DNA of 64,000 nt from Alphaproteobacteria bacterium (GCA_017475705.1 JAFVFB010000004.1:62001-126000), one strand, 5' to 3'; positions 44,037 to 54,028 are shown, counted from the stretch's first letter. Notes: generated from the letters alone by a model not told the origin. Translations and numbers: made by a program.

Positions 44037-46853
44037 TTAAAGTTTATCGGCCAAATATTTATACGTATACCCTCGTGCCTTTTTGACAATCTCCTCCGGC
44101 GTTCCTTGGGATACAATTTTACCACCGCCATCACCACCTTCGGGCCCCATATCAACGATATAGTCTGCCGTTTTAATGACATCGAGGTTATGTTCAATGA
44201 CAACCACGGTATTTCCTTGGTCAACAAATGTTTGCAACACTTTAAGCAAGCGATTAATATCCTCAAAATGCAAGCCTGTTGTTGGTTCATCAAGGATATA
44301 GATGGTTTTACCGGTTGCACGTTTAGAAAGTTCCTTAGAGAGTTTAATACGTTGAGCTTCACCGCCTGAGAGCGTGGTTGCAGACTGTCCCAAATGGATA
44401 TACCCCAATCCGACTTTTTGCAGCAATTCCAAACGCGAGCGAATAGCCGGAATATTGGCAAAGAAGTAATAGGCTTCATCAACTGTCATATCAAGGACAT
44501 CAGCAATAGATTTACCTTTATAGGTCACCTCCAGCGTTTCACGATTAAAGCGCTTACCGTGACACTGTTCACATTCCACATAGACATCGGGCAGAAAATT
44601 CATTTCGATTTTCGTCACCCCATCGCCTTTACAGGCCTCACAGCGTCCCCCAGCAACATTAAAAGAGAAGCGTCCGGCGCTATAGCCGCGCGCCTTTGCC
44701 AAGGGCAACTGTGCAAACCAATCACGGATATAGGTAAACAAACCGGTATAAGTTGCGGGATTAGAACGCGGCGTACGTCCAATCGGAGACTGGTCAATAT
44801 CAATTACCTTATCAATAAATTCTACCCCTTTGAGTGTATCATAAATACCGGCCGGTTCTCGCGAATGGTTCAACTCTTTATTAAGAGCTTTATAGAGAGT
44901 TTCCAAGATTAAGGAAGACTTACCGCCACCGGAAACACCTGTGACTAATGTGAGCGTACCGAGTGGAATTTTAAGTTTAACGTTTTTCAGATTATGCGTT
45001 TTTGCACCGCTAAGTTCCAAAAAGTGCCCATTACCTTTACGCCTTCTTTTAGGCACAGCGATTTGTTTTTGCCCTTTCAGATATTGAGCCGTAAGGCTAT
45101 TTTTATTTTGGAGCACTTCATCAACCGTACCCGCAGCAATAATTTCCCCACCTAGTTCGCCGGCACCTGGCCCCATATCAACCAAAAAATCAGCCGCGCG
45201 GATAGCATCTTCATCATGTTCCACTACAATCACCGTATTCCCGATATCGCGCAACCGATTAAGCGTTTCCAATAACCTGTCATTATCGCGCTGATGCAAA
45301 CCAATAGAAGGTTCATCAAGCACATAGAGCACACCGGTCAAACCTGAACCGATTTGTGACGCCAAACGAATACGCTGAGATTCACCACCGGAAAGTCCAC
45401 CTGATTGCCGCGAAAGCGTCAGATAATCTAATCCGACATTATTCAAGAATTGCAAGCGTTCAATAATTTCTTTCAAAATTTTATGTGCAATTTGAGCCTT
45501 TTGCGGACTGAGTTGTGCTTCTACTCCGGCAAACCATTTAAGAGCATCTTTAATAGAGAGGTCAGAAACTTCCATAATATCTTTACCACAAACTTTAACC
45601 GCCAGAGCTTCTGGTTTCAACCGTTTTCCGTGGCAAAAAGTACATGGTGCGGCAGATTGGTAGTGTGAAAGTTCTTCACGCGATGCCGGAGAATCTGTTT
45701 CCAAAAAGCGCCGCTCCATATTAGGAATAACCCCTTCAAAAGGTTTATCAGAAACAAAAGAAGAATAATAAATTGGCACACACACATTTCCCGAACCATA
45801 AAGAATAATTTTTTTTGCTTTTTCCGGCAAATCTTTCCACGGCGTATCTTGAGAGATTTGTAAAAAGTCACATAGAGAAATCAGCGTTTGTTTATAAAAA
45901 GCGGATTTAAAGCCATACCATGGAGCCACAGCTCCTTGAGCAATAGAACGATTAACATTAGGCACCACCAAATTTTCATCCATATAGAGTTTAGCGCCGA
46001 TTCCATCGCAATGCGGACAGGCACCTTGTGGATTATTAAAAGAAAATAGCCGCGGTTCAATTTCCTCTATAGTGAAACCGGAAACCGGACAAGCATATTT
46101 TGCTGAGCAGGTAAAGCGGCTATTATCTGTCAAATTTTCAACATAAAGGATATCCTCTCCCAATTTAAGTGCTGTTTCCACCGACTGCGCCACGCGCTCT
46201 GCCATTTCTGGTCCTTTAACCACCAATCGATCAACCACCACTTCAATATCGTGTTTAACATTTTTTTCCAAATTAGGCACTTCTTCAAGGTCATAGATTT
46301 CACCATCAACTTTAACCCTTTGGAAACCTTGCTTAAGCAAGCTTTCGAATTCTTTTTTATATTCACCTTTACGACCACGGGCGATGGGTGCTGCCAAAAT
46401 TATTTTTGTTCCGACAGGTAAAGCCAAAATTTTATCCACCATCTGGCTCACAGTTTGTGCCTCAATCGGCAATCCTGTTGCTGGTGAGTAAGGCGTACCT
46501 GCCCGTGCCCAAAGCAATCGCATGTAATCATAAATTTCGGTGATTGTCCCCACAGTAGAACGTGGGTTATGCGAAGTCGTTTTTTGCTCGATAGAAATAG
46601 CCGGTGCCAACCCCTCAATAGAATCAACATCAGGCTTTTTCATCAAATCCAGAAATTGCCGCGCATAAGCCGAAAGGCTTTCAACATAACGCCGCTGTCC
46701 TTCCGCATAAATGGTATCAAAAGCCAAAGAAGACTTTCCCGAACCGGATAGCCCAGTAATCACCGTCAGTTTATCTTTTGGTATTGCAATATTAATATTT
46801 TTGAGATTATGTTCACGTCCGCCTTTAATATCAATAAATTTACTTTCTGCCAT
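44037..46853 (-). CDS. uvrA: Excinuclease ABC subunit A
   Basis: 938 residues, the usual UvrA length. The ATPase that scans DNA for bulky damage and loads UvrB in nucleotide excision repair. Two ABC modules are present, with Walker [15 protein letters not shown] and [14 protein letters not shown]. Signature motifs are [17 protein letters not shown] and [18 protein letters not shown]. Zinc-binding Cys clusters occur ([20 protein letters not shown] with [11 protein letters not shown]). The ATG has only a weak ribosome site. Confidence 0.97.
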   Translation of the reverse strand: MAESKFIDIKGGREHNLKNINIAIPKDKLTVITGLSGSGKSSLAFDTIYAEGQRRYVESLSAYARQFLDLMKKPDVDSIEGLAPAISIEQKTTSHNPRSTVGTITEIYDYMRLLWARAGTPYSPATGLPIEAQTVSQMVDKILALPVGTKIILAAPIARGRKGEYKKEFESLLKQGFQRVKVDGEIYDLEEVPNLEKNVKHDIEVVVDRLVVKGPEMAERVAQSVETALKLGEDILYVENLTDNSRFTCSAKYACPVSGFTIEEIEPRLFSFNNPQGACPHCDGIGAKLYMDENLVVPNVNRSIAQGAVAPWYGFKSAFYKQTLISLCDFLQISQDTPWKDLPEKAKKIILYGSGNVCVPIYYSSFVSDKPFEGVIPNMERRFLETDSPASREELSHYQSAAPCTFCHGKRLKPEALAVKVCGKDIMEVSDLSIKDALKWFAGVEAQLSPQKAQIAHKILKEIIERLQFLNNVGLDYLTLSRQSGGLSGGESQRIRLASQIGSGLTGVLYVLDEPSIGLHQRDNDRLLETLNRLRDIGNTVIVVEHDEDAIRAADFLVDMGPGAGELGGEIIAAGTVDEVLQNKNSLTAQYLKGQKQIAVPKRRRKGNGHFLELSGAKTHNLKNVKLKIPLGTLTLVTGVSGGGKSSLILETLYKALNKELNHSREPAGIYDTLKGVEFIDKVIDIDQSPIGRTPRSNPATYTGLFTYIRDWFAQLPLAKARGYSAGRFSFNVAGGRCEACKGDGVTKIEMNFLPDVYVECEQCHGKRFNRETLEVTYKGKSIADVLDMTVDEAYYFFANIPAIRSRLELLQKVGLGYIHLGQSATTLSGGEAQRIKLSKELSKRATGKTIYILDEPTTGLHFEDINRLLKVLQTFVDQGNTVVVIEHNLDVIKTADYIVDMGPEGGDGGGKIVSQGTPEEIVKKARGYTYKYLADKL

Positions 46854-47011
46854 ATCAACAACCCACTAAAAAACACATTAGCTAGACTGATATACCACTT
46901 TTGTTCTTTTTGCAAGTAGTTTTTTCGGCAATAAAGTTAAAACTTTCTTTTACCAAATATTAAACCTTAGCTGTTAGATTTTAGTCAACAATTGAAGTTA
47001 GGAGGATGAAG

Positions 47012-47770
47012 ATGGCAAGAACACCAGCATCAGATAAACGTACACCTAAGCGGACAGCCGCCAAACGGAAAACTGCCCCAAAGATGACATCTCAAACCAC
47101 CACCGATACAGAAATTATATCTCCTCTCATAATATTAAAAGTCTGGCTAGATGGGTGGAAAAAAACTTTTACTTTGCATGGGCGCTCTTCCAAATTTGAA
47201 TTGTGGATATTGATGTTATGTAACAGTGCATTATCCATCACCCTACAATTAAAATGCAGTTATATCCTTTCTTCACGTTTTCTGCGCAGTGCCAATCTGA
47301 AAGGCTATAGTTTAGATTTGATAGATAAATACATCATTTGGGCCCAATTTGCCCTATATTTAGTCATTCTGATTCCGCTGTTTCCATTGGGGTCTATGCT
47401 CATTCGCCGTATGCACGATTTAGGTCATTTAGCCTGGAAAGACCGCCTAGAACCAGCCTTTATGGGTATGGTTTCTGCTTGGATATTATTCCTCGGTTAT
47501 GACTTTGTGACGGATTGGAGTGAAATCTATATTCCTATAATATTACTCATGGGAACATGCGTTACAACCAGTTTATATGCCGCCGGATATTATTGCTTGA
47601 AGTTTCTCATTCCAACCCTGTTTTATGCCGGCAGTACAGCACCTAACGCCTTTGGGGAAAATCCCTACAACACCCCGCAACATGAAGAATGGGCATTGAA
47701 ATTAAGCTGTTTTTACATTCTCTTTATTATCACTATCAGTGCGTTATACCTCGTGATGGCATGGTTATAA
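47012..47770 (+). CDS. DUF805-like membrane protein
   Basis: 252 residues from the ATG at 47012, which is 6 nt from AGGAGG; the ATG at 47006 touches that site. A basic, disordered N-terminus (~40 residues) is followed by four to five membrane helices. The SSKFELWILMLCNSALSI start and the LIRRMHDLGHLAWKDR segment match DUF805 proteins (F-E-x-W and R-R-x-H-D-x-G). Function of the family is not established. Confidence 0.7.
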   Translation: MARTPASDKRTPKRTAAKRKTAPKMTSQTTTDTEIISPLIILKVWLDGWKKTFTLHGRSSKFELWILMLCNSALSITLQLKCSYILSSRFLRSANLKGYSLDLIDKYIIWAQFALYLVILIPLFPLGSMLIRRMHDLGHLAWKDRLEPAFMGMVSAWILFLGYDFVTDWSEIYIPIILLMGTCVTTSLYAAGYYCLKFLIPTLFYAGSTAPNAFGENPYNTPQHEEWALKLSCFYILFIITISALYLVMAWL

Positions 47771-47846
47771 GCCGGCTACATTTTTATCACAATTGCAATA
47801 AAAAGCTCTTGCAATAAAATAAATGATAGATTATAAAATAGCCGTT

Positions 47847-47922
<76 letters not shown>

Positions 47923-48212
47923 TTTTTTTATAAAAAAAACAGCGCGGGGGCTTATTGGAGCACCGGCACTGTTAATTAATAAGCATCTTTCAAAGATGAT
48001 GTTTCACATAAATTAATAAATGAGACATATATATAAACGAGGTCTAATGTACGCTAAGGCTACACAAATCACCTCGGGAAAACCATCATAATAAATTAAG
48101 ACATATAAATACAAAAACTGTGGGGAATATAATGGCATTTTTTTTAAAGTCAAGCAAAAAAGCAAAAAAAAACTGTGAACCTCAAATCCACAGTTTTTTC
48201 AAGCAATAAAGA
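47923..48212. other. Intergenic region after tRNA-Thr
   Basis: No gene seen. It contains GGGGGCTTATTGGAGCACCGG (47946-47966), which resembles the end of the dispersed hairpin element read in the opposite direction. Also present are a CATCTTT-C-AAAGATG palindrome and an AGGT...ACCT hairpin near 48050-48080. Confidence 0.4.
48166..48199. terminator. Bidirectional terminator
   Basis: A-run, AACTGTG (48171-48177), loop, CACAGTT (48189-48195), T-run. It can serve the minus-strand small genes and plus-strand transcripts from tRNA-Thr. Confidence 0.8.
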
Positions 48213-48287
48213 TTAATCTTTCAGCCATTCAACGGCAATACGGAAAAAGATCAAAAATACAATGATCAATAAAATAAGACTAAACAT
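48213..48287 (-). CDS. Small 24-residue single-helix membrane protein
   Basis: A short frame, ATG at 48287 to TAA at 48213, encoding one strongly hydrophobic helix (SLILLIIVFLIFF) with a positively charged and then amphipathic end (RIAVEWLKD). Composition and charge layout fit a small inner-membrane protein. It lies 34 nt after the stop of the next upstream gene and just before a terminator, so it is probably in the same transcript. There is no clear SD, so the call is tentative. Confidence 0.45.
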   Translation of the reverse strand: MFSLILLIIVFLIFFRIAVEWLKD

Positions 48288-48321
48288 AGCACAGCAAAAT
48301 TTTAAAGGTTAAGCAATTCGT

Positions 48322-48735
48322 TCAATCAAAATCTTCATCATTAAAAAAGATGCCACTAGAAGACTTAAAATCTCTACAATGGTCGCAGATTTCACAGAGA
48401 CAAAGCCCTACACAAAGTCCAAGGCCCGCAATAATTCCTGCAATTACAGCCATTCCTATCGGATCGGACAAAAAAGCACTGTATTCACCAGCATAGACCA
48501 CCGTACAAACAGTAACAAGCAGCTGATAACCGTGCGTTATCTCCTCTACATCAAGATAATGCAGTCCGGCTGCGACCAATGGAATCAGAATCAAGCTCCC
48601 GCACCACACCCATTTCATAACCGGCGTAGGGTTATCCATCATAGATGTGTACATTAGAATCATCAAAACGAGTGTCAATGTAACAAGAACAAACCCTTTC
48701 AGATTGTCCCAAAACCAATCTAATACCTTTCCCAT
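48322..48735 (-). CDS. Small membrane protein, unknown function
   Basis: 137 residues with about four hydrophobic helices (VLVTLTLVLMILMY, WCGSLILIPLVAAGL, a third around YQLLVTVCTVVY, and MAVIAGIIAGLGLCVGLCL) and an acidic C-terminus (FFNDEDFD). Cys residues cluster at the end of the last helix (CVGLCLCEICDHC). No family is recognised. The AT-rich leader with repeated ATT has no SD, while a good promoter lies upstream at 48781-48808. Confidence 0.65.
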   Translation of the reverse strand: MGKVLDWFWDNLKGFVLVTLTLVLMILMYTSMMDNPTPVMKWVWCGSLILIPLVAAGLHYLDVEEITHGYQLLVTVCTVVYAGEYSAFLSDPIGMAVIAGIIAGLGLCVGLCLCEICDHCRDFKSSSGIFFNDEDFD

Positions 48736-48780
48736 AATGATAGTTTTAAATAGTTAATAATAATAGTAATTCAAGCCTAG

Positions 48781-48808
48781 CATATATCAAGATTATTTAG
48801 CATGTCAA
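48781..48808 (-). promoter_or_regulatory. Promoter of the small membrane protein gene
   Basis: Minus strand TTGACA (48808-48803), 16 bp, TATATG (48786-48781). The leader to the ATG is ~40 nt and lacks an SD. Confidence 0.6.
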
Positions 48809-48879
48809 CTTTTAAATTCAACCCCCGCCACACCAAGGAAGCGAGGGTTAAACATCTAAAGAAAATTATTCCTACCGCT

Positions 48880-51423
48880 TTAGTTGCCGAGCAATTTCTT
48901 CCACCAAGCCTTTTTCTTTTCCGGCTCAGCAGTTCCAGTCATATTGGCTGGTGTATCATTTCGGTTTGCATCATCGCGTTCATCACGGCTATAGCGACCA
49001 CGGCGGCGATTATAACGCCCTCTACGGAAACGATTATTTCTCCGTCCAGAACGCTCTTTTTCATCGTTACCATCATCACTAGCATCATCTTCAATATCGT
49101 CATCATCAGCCTCTGTCGTTTCATTAGCTGCGGCATAGGCAGCTGCTGCGGCCACTGGTGCCGGTTTTGCGCGTGCCACGCGTGATTTTTCCAGCTTATA
49201 ATCATTAATATTGCGACAGGAAAGATCTGCGGAAATAATGATTTCCAAATCATATTTTTCCTCAAGGTCAGCCAACTGCCGGCGTTTTTGGTTCAGAATA
49301 TAGGTTGCCACATCATACGGCAATTTTAACTCGAGATGATTGTTGCTACCCTTAATTCCTTCTTCTTCGATAGCACGCAACACCAGCATAGCGCTACTTT
49401 CCGCACTACGTTGCACCCCCTGCCCTTTACAGTATGGACATGTTACATAGTTGCTCTCGACAAATGACGAATGCATTCTCTGGCGAGAGATTTCCAGCAA
49501 CCCGAAAATACTCATTTTTGCAATTTGCACGCGTGCGCGATCTGGCTTCATAGCCTCCTTCATACGTTTTTCCACCGCATGATTATTAGCTGGTTCGTCC
49601 ATATCAATAAAATCGACCACCACCAATCCGGCTAAGTTTCGCATCCGCAGCTGTTTAGCAATTTCATCAGCTGCTTCAAGGTTTGTTTTAAGAGCAGTTT
49701 CCTCGATATCCATTTCATGAGTAGCTCGCCCAGAGTTCACATCAATAGAAACCAACGCCTCTGTCGGATTAATCACCAAATATCCACCAGAAGGCAATTG
49801 CACCACAGGATTATGTAATTTATCCAGTTCTCTTTCAACCTGATATTGTTGGAACAACGGCTTGTCGTCAGATTTATGAAATTTGATTTTGCGCCCCATA
49901 TTTGGAGAGAGGATCTTAGCAAAATCCTTAGCTGTTTTATACGCTACATCTCCATCAATAATCACTTCACCAATATCTTTCGTATACATATCGCGCAAAG
50001 CACGTTTAATCAAGTTTCCTTCTTCATAGATAAGCGCCGGTGCAGGCGTACTCAAAGCACTATGGCGAATATGGTTCCATGTCCGGATAAGATAATTATA
50101 GTCGCGTACAATATCTTCACGTTTTTTATCTTCCCCTGCGGTGCGAATAATCAGTGACATATTATCATTTAGAGGTAATTCATGCATAATATCTTTAAGC
50201 CTTCTTCGATCAACCGGAGAAGTTATTTTGCGTGACACCCCGCCGGATTTAATGCGATTCGGCATTAACACACAATAACGCCCAGCTAATGAAAGATAAG
50301 TTGTACATGCTGCACCTTTATTACCGCGTTCTTCTTTAACAATTTGAATCAGCAGGGTTTGCCCTTCTTTAATCACCTCTTGGATGGCAGAGCGATAGTA
50401 AAGCTTCCGAGCATAGATAAGTTGCCGCTGCACTTCTAGATAATGCTCAAAATCAGCCTCATCTTCATCATTATCAAACTCACGGCATGTTTTTTCATCA
50501 TCATCAAAATTATCCTCAGCCGCAACCTGTGGGTTATCGGACAAGTCATCATCGTCATCATCAATATCTTCAGAAACAGCTAATGGCTCTAAACCAACAG
50601 CTTCTGCAGAAACTTTATACTTTTTAGCAGAACGACCGCGTCCCAGAAAACGTGCTCCACGCCGACGTCCACGATAAGGCTTTTCATCAGACGCCCCTTC
50701 ACCAGCATCTGCTTCATCTTCTGCCTCTTCGCAATTTTCACCGCACCGACATTCTTTGCCTTCTTGGCAACCGCAAGTACAATTTTCGCCGCACCGACAT
50801 TCTTTGCCTTCCTGACAACCGCAATCAGCCTGTAACTCGGCTTCATCAACTTCTTCACAAACACGTACCACATTAACTTCTGCTGCTGTCTGGGCAAAAT
50901 CATCCGTACCTTCGACTGCAACAGAGCCAGCCGTCAACGCCACGCTTGCATTTTCCGCACCATTATTTTCCGCATTACCATTTTCATCAACAGTATTTTC
51001 CATTTGGTTTTGTGTTGCTGCAGCTTGTTCTTCTGCTGCCCGGCGTGCTTCATACTCGGCACGTTTTTGTTCGCGTTCGAGTCTCCGACGCTCTTGTTCA
51101 GCCTTACGCTCTGCTTGGTACTGGCGTTTACGTTCGATAATTTCTTCGACTTCTGCCTCAACTTCAGCTTTAACATCGTCAGAAACAGTATAATAATCCG
51201 GATGGATTTCACTAAAGGCGAGGAACCCGTGGCGATTACCGCCGTAGTCGACAAAAGCTGCCTGCAGAGAAGGTTCTATCCGCACCACTTTAGCTGTAAA
51301 GATATTACCTTTAATTTGTTTTTTTGTACTAGATTCAAATTCGACATCTTCAACCTTATTTCCATCTAAAATAACCACTCGGGTTTCTTCGGGTTGCGTG
51401 TCATCAATAAGCATTTTTTTCAT
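48880..51423 (-). CDS. rne: Ribonuclease E, with Cys-rich insertion
   Basis: 847 residues. RNase E cleaves single-stranded RNA and organises the degradosome. The start MKKMLIDDTQPEETRVVILDG is conserved in alphaproteobacteria. The S1 domain (GNIFTAKVVRIEPSLQAAFVDYGGNRHGFLAFSEIHPDYY) is interrupted by ~250 low-complexity residues. That insertion contains two tandem copies of CGCQEGKECRCGENCT (residues 201-232), a metallothionein-like sequence. The catalytic core follows, with VSIDVNSGRATHEMD and VVVDFIDMDEPANN supplying the metal-binding Asp residues, and the zinc-link CPYCKGQG. The C-terminus is Asp/Arg-rich, suited to RNA or partner binding. No S1-intact alternative frame exists. Confidence 0.95.
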   Translation of the reverse strand: MKKMLIDDTQPEETRVVILDGNKVEDVEFESSTKKQIKGNIFTAKVVRIEPSLQAAFVDYGGNRHGFLAFSEIHPDYYTVSDDVKAEVEAEVEEIIERKRQYQAERKAEQERRRLEREQKRAEYEARRAAEEQAAATQNQMENTVDENGNAENNGAENASVALTAGSVAVEGTDDFAQTAAEVNVVRVCEEVDEAELQADCGCQEGKECRCGENCTCGCQEGKECRCGENCEEAEDEADAGEGASDEKPYRGRRRGARFLGRGRSAKKYKVSAEAVGLEPLAVSEDIDDDDDDLSDNPQVAAEDNFDDDEKTCREFDNDEDEADFEHYLEVQRQLIYARKLYYRSAIQEVIKEGQTLLIQIVKEERGNKGAACTTYLSLAGRYCVLMPNRIKSGGVSRKITSPVDRRRLKDIMHELPLNDNMSLIIRTAGEDKKREDIVRDYNYLIRTWNHIRHSALSTPAPALIYEEGNLIKRALRDMYTKDIGEVIIDGDVAYKTAKDFAKILSPNMGRKIKFHKSDDKPLFQQYQVERELDKLHNPVVQLPSGGYLVINPTEALVSIDVNSGRATHEMDIEETALKTNLEAADEIAKQLRMRNLAGLVVVDFIDMDEPANNHAVEKRMKEAMKPDRARVQIAKMSIFGLLEISRQRMHSSFVESNYVTCPYCKGQGVQRSAESSAMLVLRAIEEEGIKGSNNHLELKLPYDVATYILNQKRRQLADLEEKYDLEIIISADLSCRNINDYKLEKSRVARAKPAPVAAAAAYAAANETTEADDDDIEDDASDDGNDEKERSGRRNNRFRRGRYNRRRGRYSRDERDDANRNDTPANMTGTAEPEKKKAWWKKLLGN

Positions 51424-51763
51424 AACTATTTATTTCCTAACTAATAATTATCGCTCTTAATTTATGATGCGATATACTTTGACCTGATTAACCGCGGCAC
51501 AATGATTCTGGGGATTCTTATTGTTGATTACAAACCAAAAGCACTGAGCCGGACATTTACCCAAAGCGGCACAAAGCCGAAAATCCTCTCGCCGGAAGGC
51601 AGGGCGCAAGCGTTAATTCGCTATGAAACAATAATTTTGCGCCGATGCTTCATGGCATCTCCTAAATTTGAGCAAATATCGAATATATTTATAATGTTTT
51701 TTTCCAGAAAGGCAAGTGAAATATAACGATGATAAAATATTTTTTTAAGCCCCCCAAAAAGGG
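51424..51763 (-). promoter_or_regulatory. Long rne upstream region, possible structured 5' leader
   Basis: 340 nt separate rne from the oppositely oriented lysozyme promoter. Read on the minus strand it contains GGCGCAA with TTGCGCC (51601-51642) and a CGGC-TTTGT-GCCG hairpin (51571-51583). An AGGAAATAAATAG site precedes the rne ATG. RNase E controls its own mRNA through the 5' leader in enterobacteria; a similar role here is only inferred. The plus-strand ORF at 51502-51726 has no supporting features. Confidence 0.45.
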
Positions 51764-51887
51764 TTGACAGATGACACTTCAAACGCTAAAGTAGAGCAGA
51801 ATTGTTGGAGTGTGCACTTTAAAGAGTGCGCACTTTTTTTATGCGATAACAGCACCTTGACGGTGCTTTTTTTTATGGGAGAAAGAG
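51764..51887 (+). promoter_or_regulatory. Promoter and two-terminator leader of the lysozyme gene
   Basis: TTGACA (51764-51769), 17 bp, TAAAGT (51787-51792), then TAGAGCAGAATTGTT (51792-51806), matching the leader at 35625. Two terminators follow: AGTGTGCACT/AGTGCGCACT with T7 (51809-51840) and AGCACC/GGTGCT with T8 (51851-51874). GGGAGAAAGAG then precedes the ATG. Confidence 0.7.
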
Positions 51888-52391
51888 ATGTTAGAACAAC
51901 ACATGGAAGAATGGGTAGAACGATTAATTTTTCATGAGGGAATACGGTTAATGCCCTATCGCTGTACCGCCGGCAAACTAACCATAGGTGTCGGCCGCAA
52001 CTTAGAAGACAATCCTCTTTCAACAGAGGAAAAGCGTGCCCTAGGAGACTACATGCACGGCATCACAGAAAATGGTGCCAAGATGTTATTAAGAAACGAC
52101 ATTACCCGCTGTTACAATACGTTAAAAAGTGGAATTAAAGCTTATGATAAACTGTGTGAAGATAGGCAATATGCCCTTTTAGATATGTGCTTTCAGCTAG
52201 GGTGGAAGGGCTTAAAAAAATTTCGCTACATGTTATTAGAGATAGAAAAAGGAAATTTTGAGATGGCCGCGTTTGAATGTTTAACATCAGCATATGCCAG
52301 ACAAACCCCACACAGAGCGCGACGAATTGCGCAAACAATAAAGAGTGGAACATGGCATTTTAGAACCCCTACTCCAACCTCTAGGAACTAA
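51888..52391 (+). CDS. Phage-type lysozyme / endolysin, GH24 family
   Basis: 167 residues. It hydrolyses the glycan backbone of peptidoglycan. The GH24 triad E-x8-D/C-x5-T is present as Glu17, Cys26, Thr32 in HEGIRLMPYRCTAGKLTIGVGRN. The Cys variant is the one seen in P22/P21-type endolysins. The rest (ALLDMCFQLGWKGLKKFRYM) fits the helical lobe. There is no signal peptide or anchor, so release would need a holin, and none is adjacent. It may be a domesticated prophage relic; its leader resembles that of the phage-like operon at 35.8 kb. Confidence 0.9.
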   Translation: MLEQHMEEWVERLIFHEGIRLMPYRCTAGKLTIGVGRNLEDNPLSTEEKRALGDYMHGITENGAKMLLRNDITRCYNTLKSGIKAYDKLCEDRQYALLDMCFQLGWKGLKKFRYMLLEIEKGNFEMAAFECLTSAYARQTPHRARRIAQTIKSGTWHFRTPTPTSRN

Positions 52392-52486
52392 CCGAAAATC
52401 AAAAACACAATCCTTTTTATACCATTACCCAAAATCATTCCTCCACACATTTCTGATAAACATCTTTTCCAAATATCCTAAAAAAT

Positions 52487-52510
52487 AAAAAAACTCCCGT
52501 AAACCGAGAG
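52487..52510 (-). terminator. Terminator of rpsD transcript
   Basis: CTCCCG (52494-52499) pairs with CGAGAG (52505-52510), with one G-U on the minus-strand RNA, followed by a T-run in that direction. Confidence 0.7.
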
Positions 52511-52525
52511 CTTATTTTTTATAAC

Positions 52526-52628
52526 GGGCCAGCACAATACCGAAACCAACAGCAAAGCAACAATTTCTCTACACAACAAGGTACATAAAAGTGCAGTTTT
52601 ACAATCATCACCGGAATAGTGCTGACCC
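52526..52628 (+). repeat. Dispersed hairpin element (F) in the rpsD 3' region
   Basis: GGGCCAGCAC (52526-52535) pairs with GTGCTGACCC (52619-52628). The 3' arm GGTACATAAA...TTACAATCATCACCGG matches A2 (GGTACATAAAGG...ATACAATCATGACCGG). The inner arms are diverged. It lies between the rpsD stop codon and its terminator. Confidence 0.7.
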
Positions 52629-52658
52629 ACCCTATAGATAACGGGTTCACGCCCCTGA

Positions 52659-53273
52659 TTATCTTGAGTAGAACTCGATAACCAAGTTCGGCTCCATCTG
52701 AGCTGCATAAGGTACATCGTCGAATTTAGGAACGAAGGTATATTTTGCAGTCAGTGCTTTTTCATCGACTTCCATATAAGATGGGAAGTCACGAGTTTGT
52801 GATTGCATAGCTGCCAAAACGATAGCTAATTGCTTAGATTTTTCACGAACTTCAATAACATCGCCAGCCTTAACGATATAGGAAGGAATATTGACTTTTT
52901 TACCATTAACAGTGACATGACCATGGTTAACAAACTGGCGAGCAGCGAAAACGGTTGGGACGAATTTAGCTTTATAGACCAAGTTATCCAAGCGAGATTC
53001 GAGCAAACCGATTAAATTTTCAGCAGCATCTCCGCGCCGACGGATAGCTTCTTCATAATATTTATGGAATTGCTTTTCGCTGATATTGCCATAATAAACT
53101 TTTAATCTTTGTTTTGCATATAATTGCTCACCATAGTCAGTTGTTTTTTTACGTCTTTGACCATGTTGACCAGGAGCATAATTTCTTTTCAAAATAGGGC
53201 TATTTTGGTCACCCCAAAGATTTTGGCCGTAACGACGGCTATTTTTCTTTTTAGCATTAACAATACTTTTCAT
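52659..53273 (-). CDS. rpsD: 30S ribosomal protein S4
   Basis: 204 residues, the standard S4 length. S4 starts assembly of the small subunit by binding 16S rRNA. The N-terminus ([18 protein letters not shown]...[10 protein letters not shown]) and the S4 domain ([39 protein letters not shown]) are conserved. An AAAGGA site precedes the ATG. It is separate from other ribosomal genes, as is common in alphaproteobacteria. Its upstream region carries a minisatellite. Confidence 0.97.
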   Translation of the reverse strand: MKSIVNAKKKNSRRYGQNLWGDQNSPILKRNYAPGQHGQRRKKTTDYGEQLYAKQRLKVYYGNISEKQFHKYYEEAIRRRGDAAENLIGLLESRLDNLVYKAKFVPTVFAARQFVNHGHVTVNGKKVNIPSYIVKAGDVIEVREKSKQLAIVLAAMQSQTRDFPSYMEVDEKALTAKYTFVPKFDDVPYAAQMEPNLVIEFYSR

Positions 53274-53390
53274 ATTAAATCCTTTATTGGTTAAATAACA
53301 AATTTATTGTCCCGATAGTTTTGTTTGAAGAAGAGCACTCATGCACCTTTCCTAGAAGGGCCTTTTGCCATTATAAAACTCTCTAGAAGG

Positions 53391-53579
53391 AACTTCTGCC
53401 TTTAAATCAAAGACCTTCTGCCTTTAAATCAAAGACCTTCTGCCTTTAAATCAAAGACCTTCTGCCTTTAAATCAAAGACCTCCTGCCTTTAAATCAAAG
53501 ACCTTCTGCCTTTAAATCAAAGACCTTCTGCCTTTACAATCAAAGACCTTCTGCCTTTACAATCCAAAGACCTTCTGCC
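53391..53579. repeat. 22-24 bp tandem minisatellite upstream of rpsD
   Basis: Eight full units of AAAGACCTTCTGCCTTTAAATC start at 53409, 53431, 53453, 53475, 53497, 53519, 53542 and about 53566 (last partial), with a partial unit at 53391. The unit at 53475 has CTCC for CTTC, and the last units grow to 23 and 24 bp by single insertions (TTTACAATC, then TTTACAATCC). There are no unique spacers. Confidence 0.92.
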
Positions 53580-53732
53580 CCTCTTTAAGAAGCCCTTTTC
53601 TGCCCCCTTCAAGAGCAAACGGGGTAATACACCCACTTTCTCGGAAGTAAGGGGAAGTATAGCTATAAATTTTAAATATGCAAGCATTTTTTTGAAAATA
53701 GGATAAACATCAAATATCTAGCAAAACAGACA

Positions 53733-53762
53733 TAAAAAAACACCCCTTAACAGAGGTGTTTA
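53733..53762 (-). terminator. Terminator of the 77-residue protein gene
   Basis: AAACACC pairs with GGTGTTT around a 10-nt loop, with a T-run on the minus strand, ~30 nt past the stop at 53795. Confidence 0.75.
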
Positions 53763-53794
53763 ACAATCCTTAGCCGATTAAAGGAAGTGCTCTA

Positions 53795-54028
53795 TCAAGC
53801 ACCAAGGCGCATGATGGTCAAGCGGTCGACCAAGTTCTGCATATCCTTACGTTCTTCTGCCGTTGCTTTTGTTTCCATCCAGATAGATTGTGAGAATTGC
53901 ACAACTTTGTCATAGAGCTGTTCGATTTTTTCCAGCTGTCGGTCAACCTCCAGAGCATCAATGAGCAGTTCAAAAGCCCAAAGTTTGAACGCGATGAGGC
54001 CTTCTTTTTGAAAATACTTTTTTTCCAT
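53795..54028 (-). CDS. Small helical protein, unknown function
   Basis: 77 residues, predicted all-helical and amphipathic (FELLIDALEVDRQLEKIEQLYDKVVQFSQSIW), with no signal or membrane segment. No family is recognised. It has its own promoter (54067-54094) and terminator, so it is a complete one-gene unit. The leader (TTAATTATTATTT) has no SD, like other hypothetical genes in the window. Confidence 0.7.
   Translation of the reverse strand: MEKKYFQKEGLIAFKLWAFELLIDALEVDRQLEKIEQLYDKVVQFSQSIWMETKATAEERKDMQNLVDRLTIMRLGA

Noticed and set aside
44007-44369. Plus-strand ORF with a strong AGGAGG site, starting MTGAIKAP
   Set aside because: The start and ribosome site lie in the dispersed hairpin repeat (the same AGGAGG...ATG occurs in half-copy E), and the rest is antisense to uvrA.
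51502-51726. 74-residue plus-strand ORF upstream of rne
   Set aside because: No ribosome site and no recognisable features; it covers the hairpins of the presumed rne leader on the other strand.
53391-53579. Possible CRISPR array
   Set aside because: The 22-bp units are directly abutting with no unique spacers, and no cas genes are near; it is a minisatellite.
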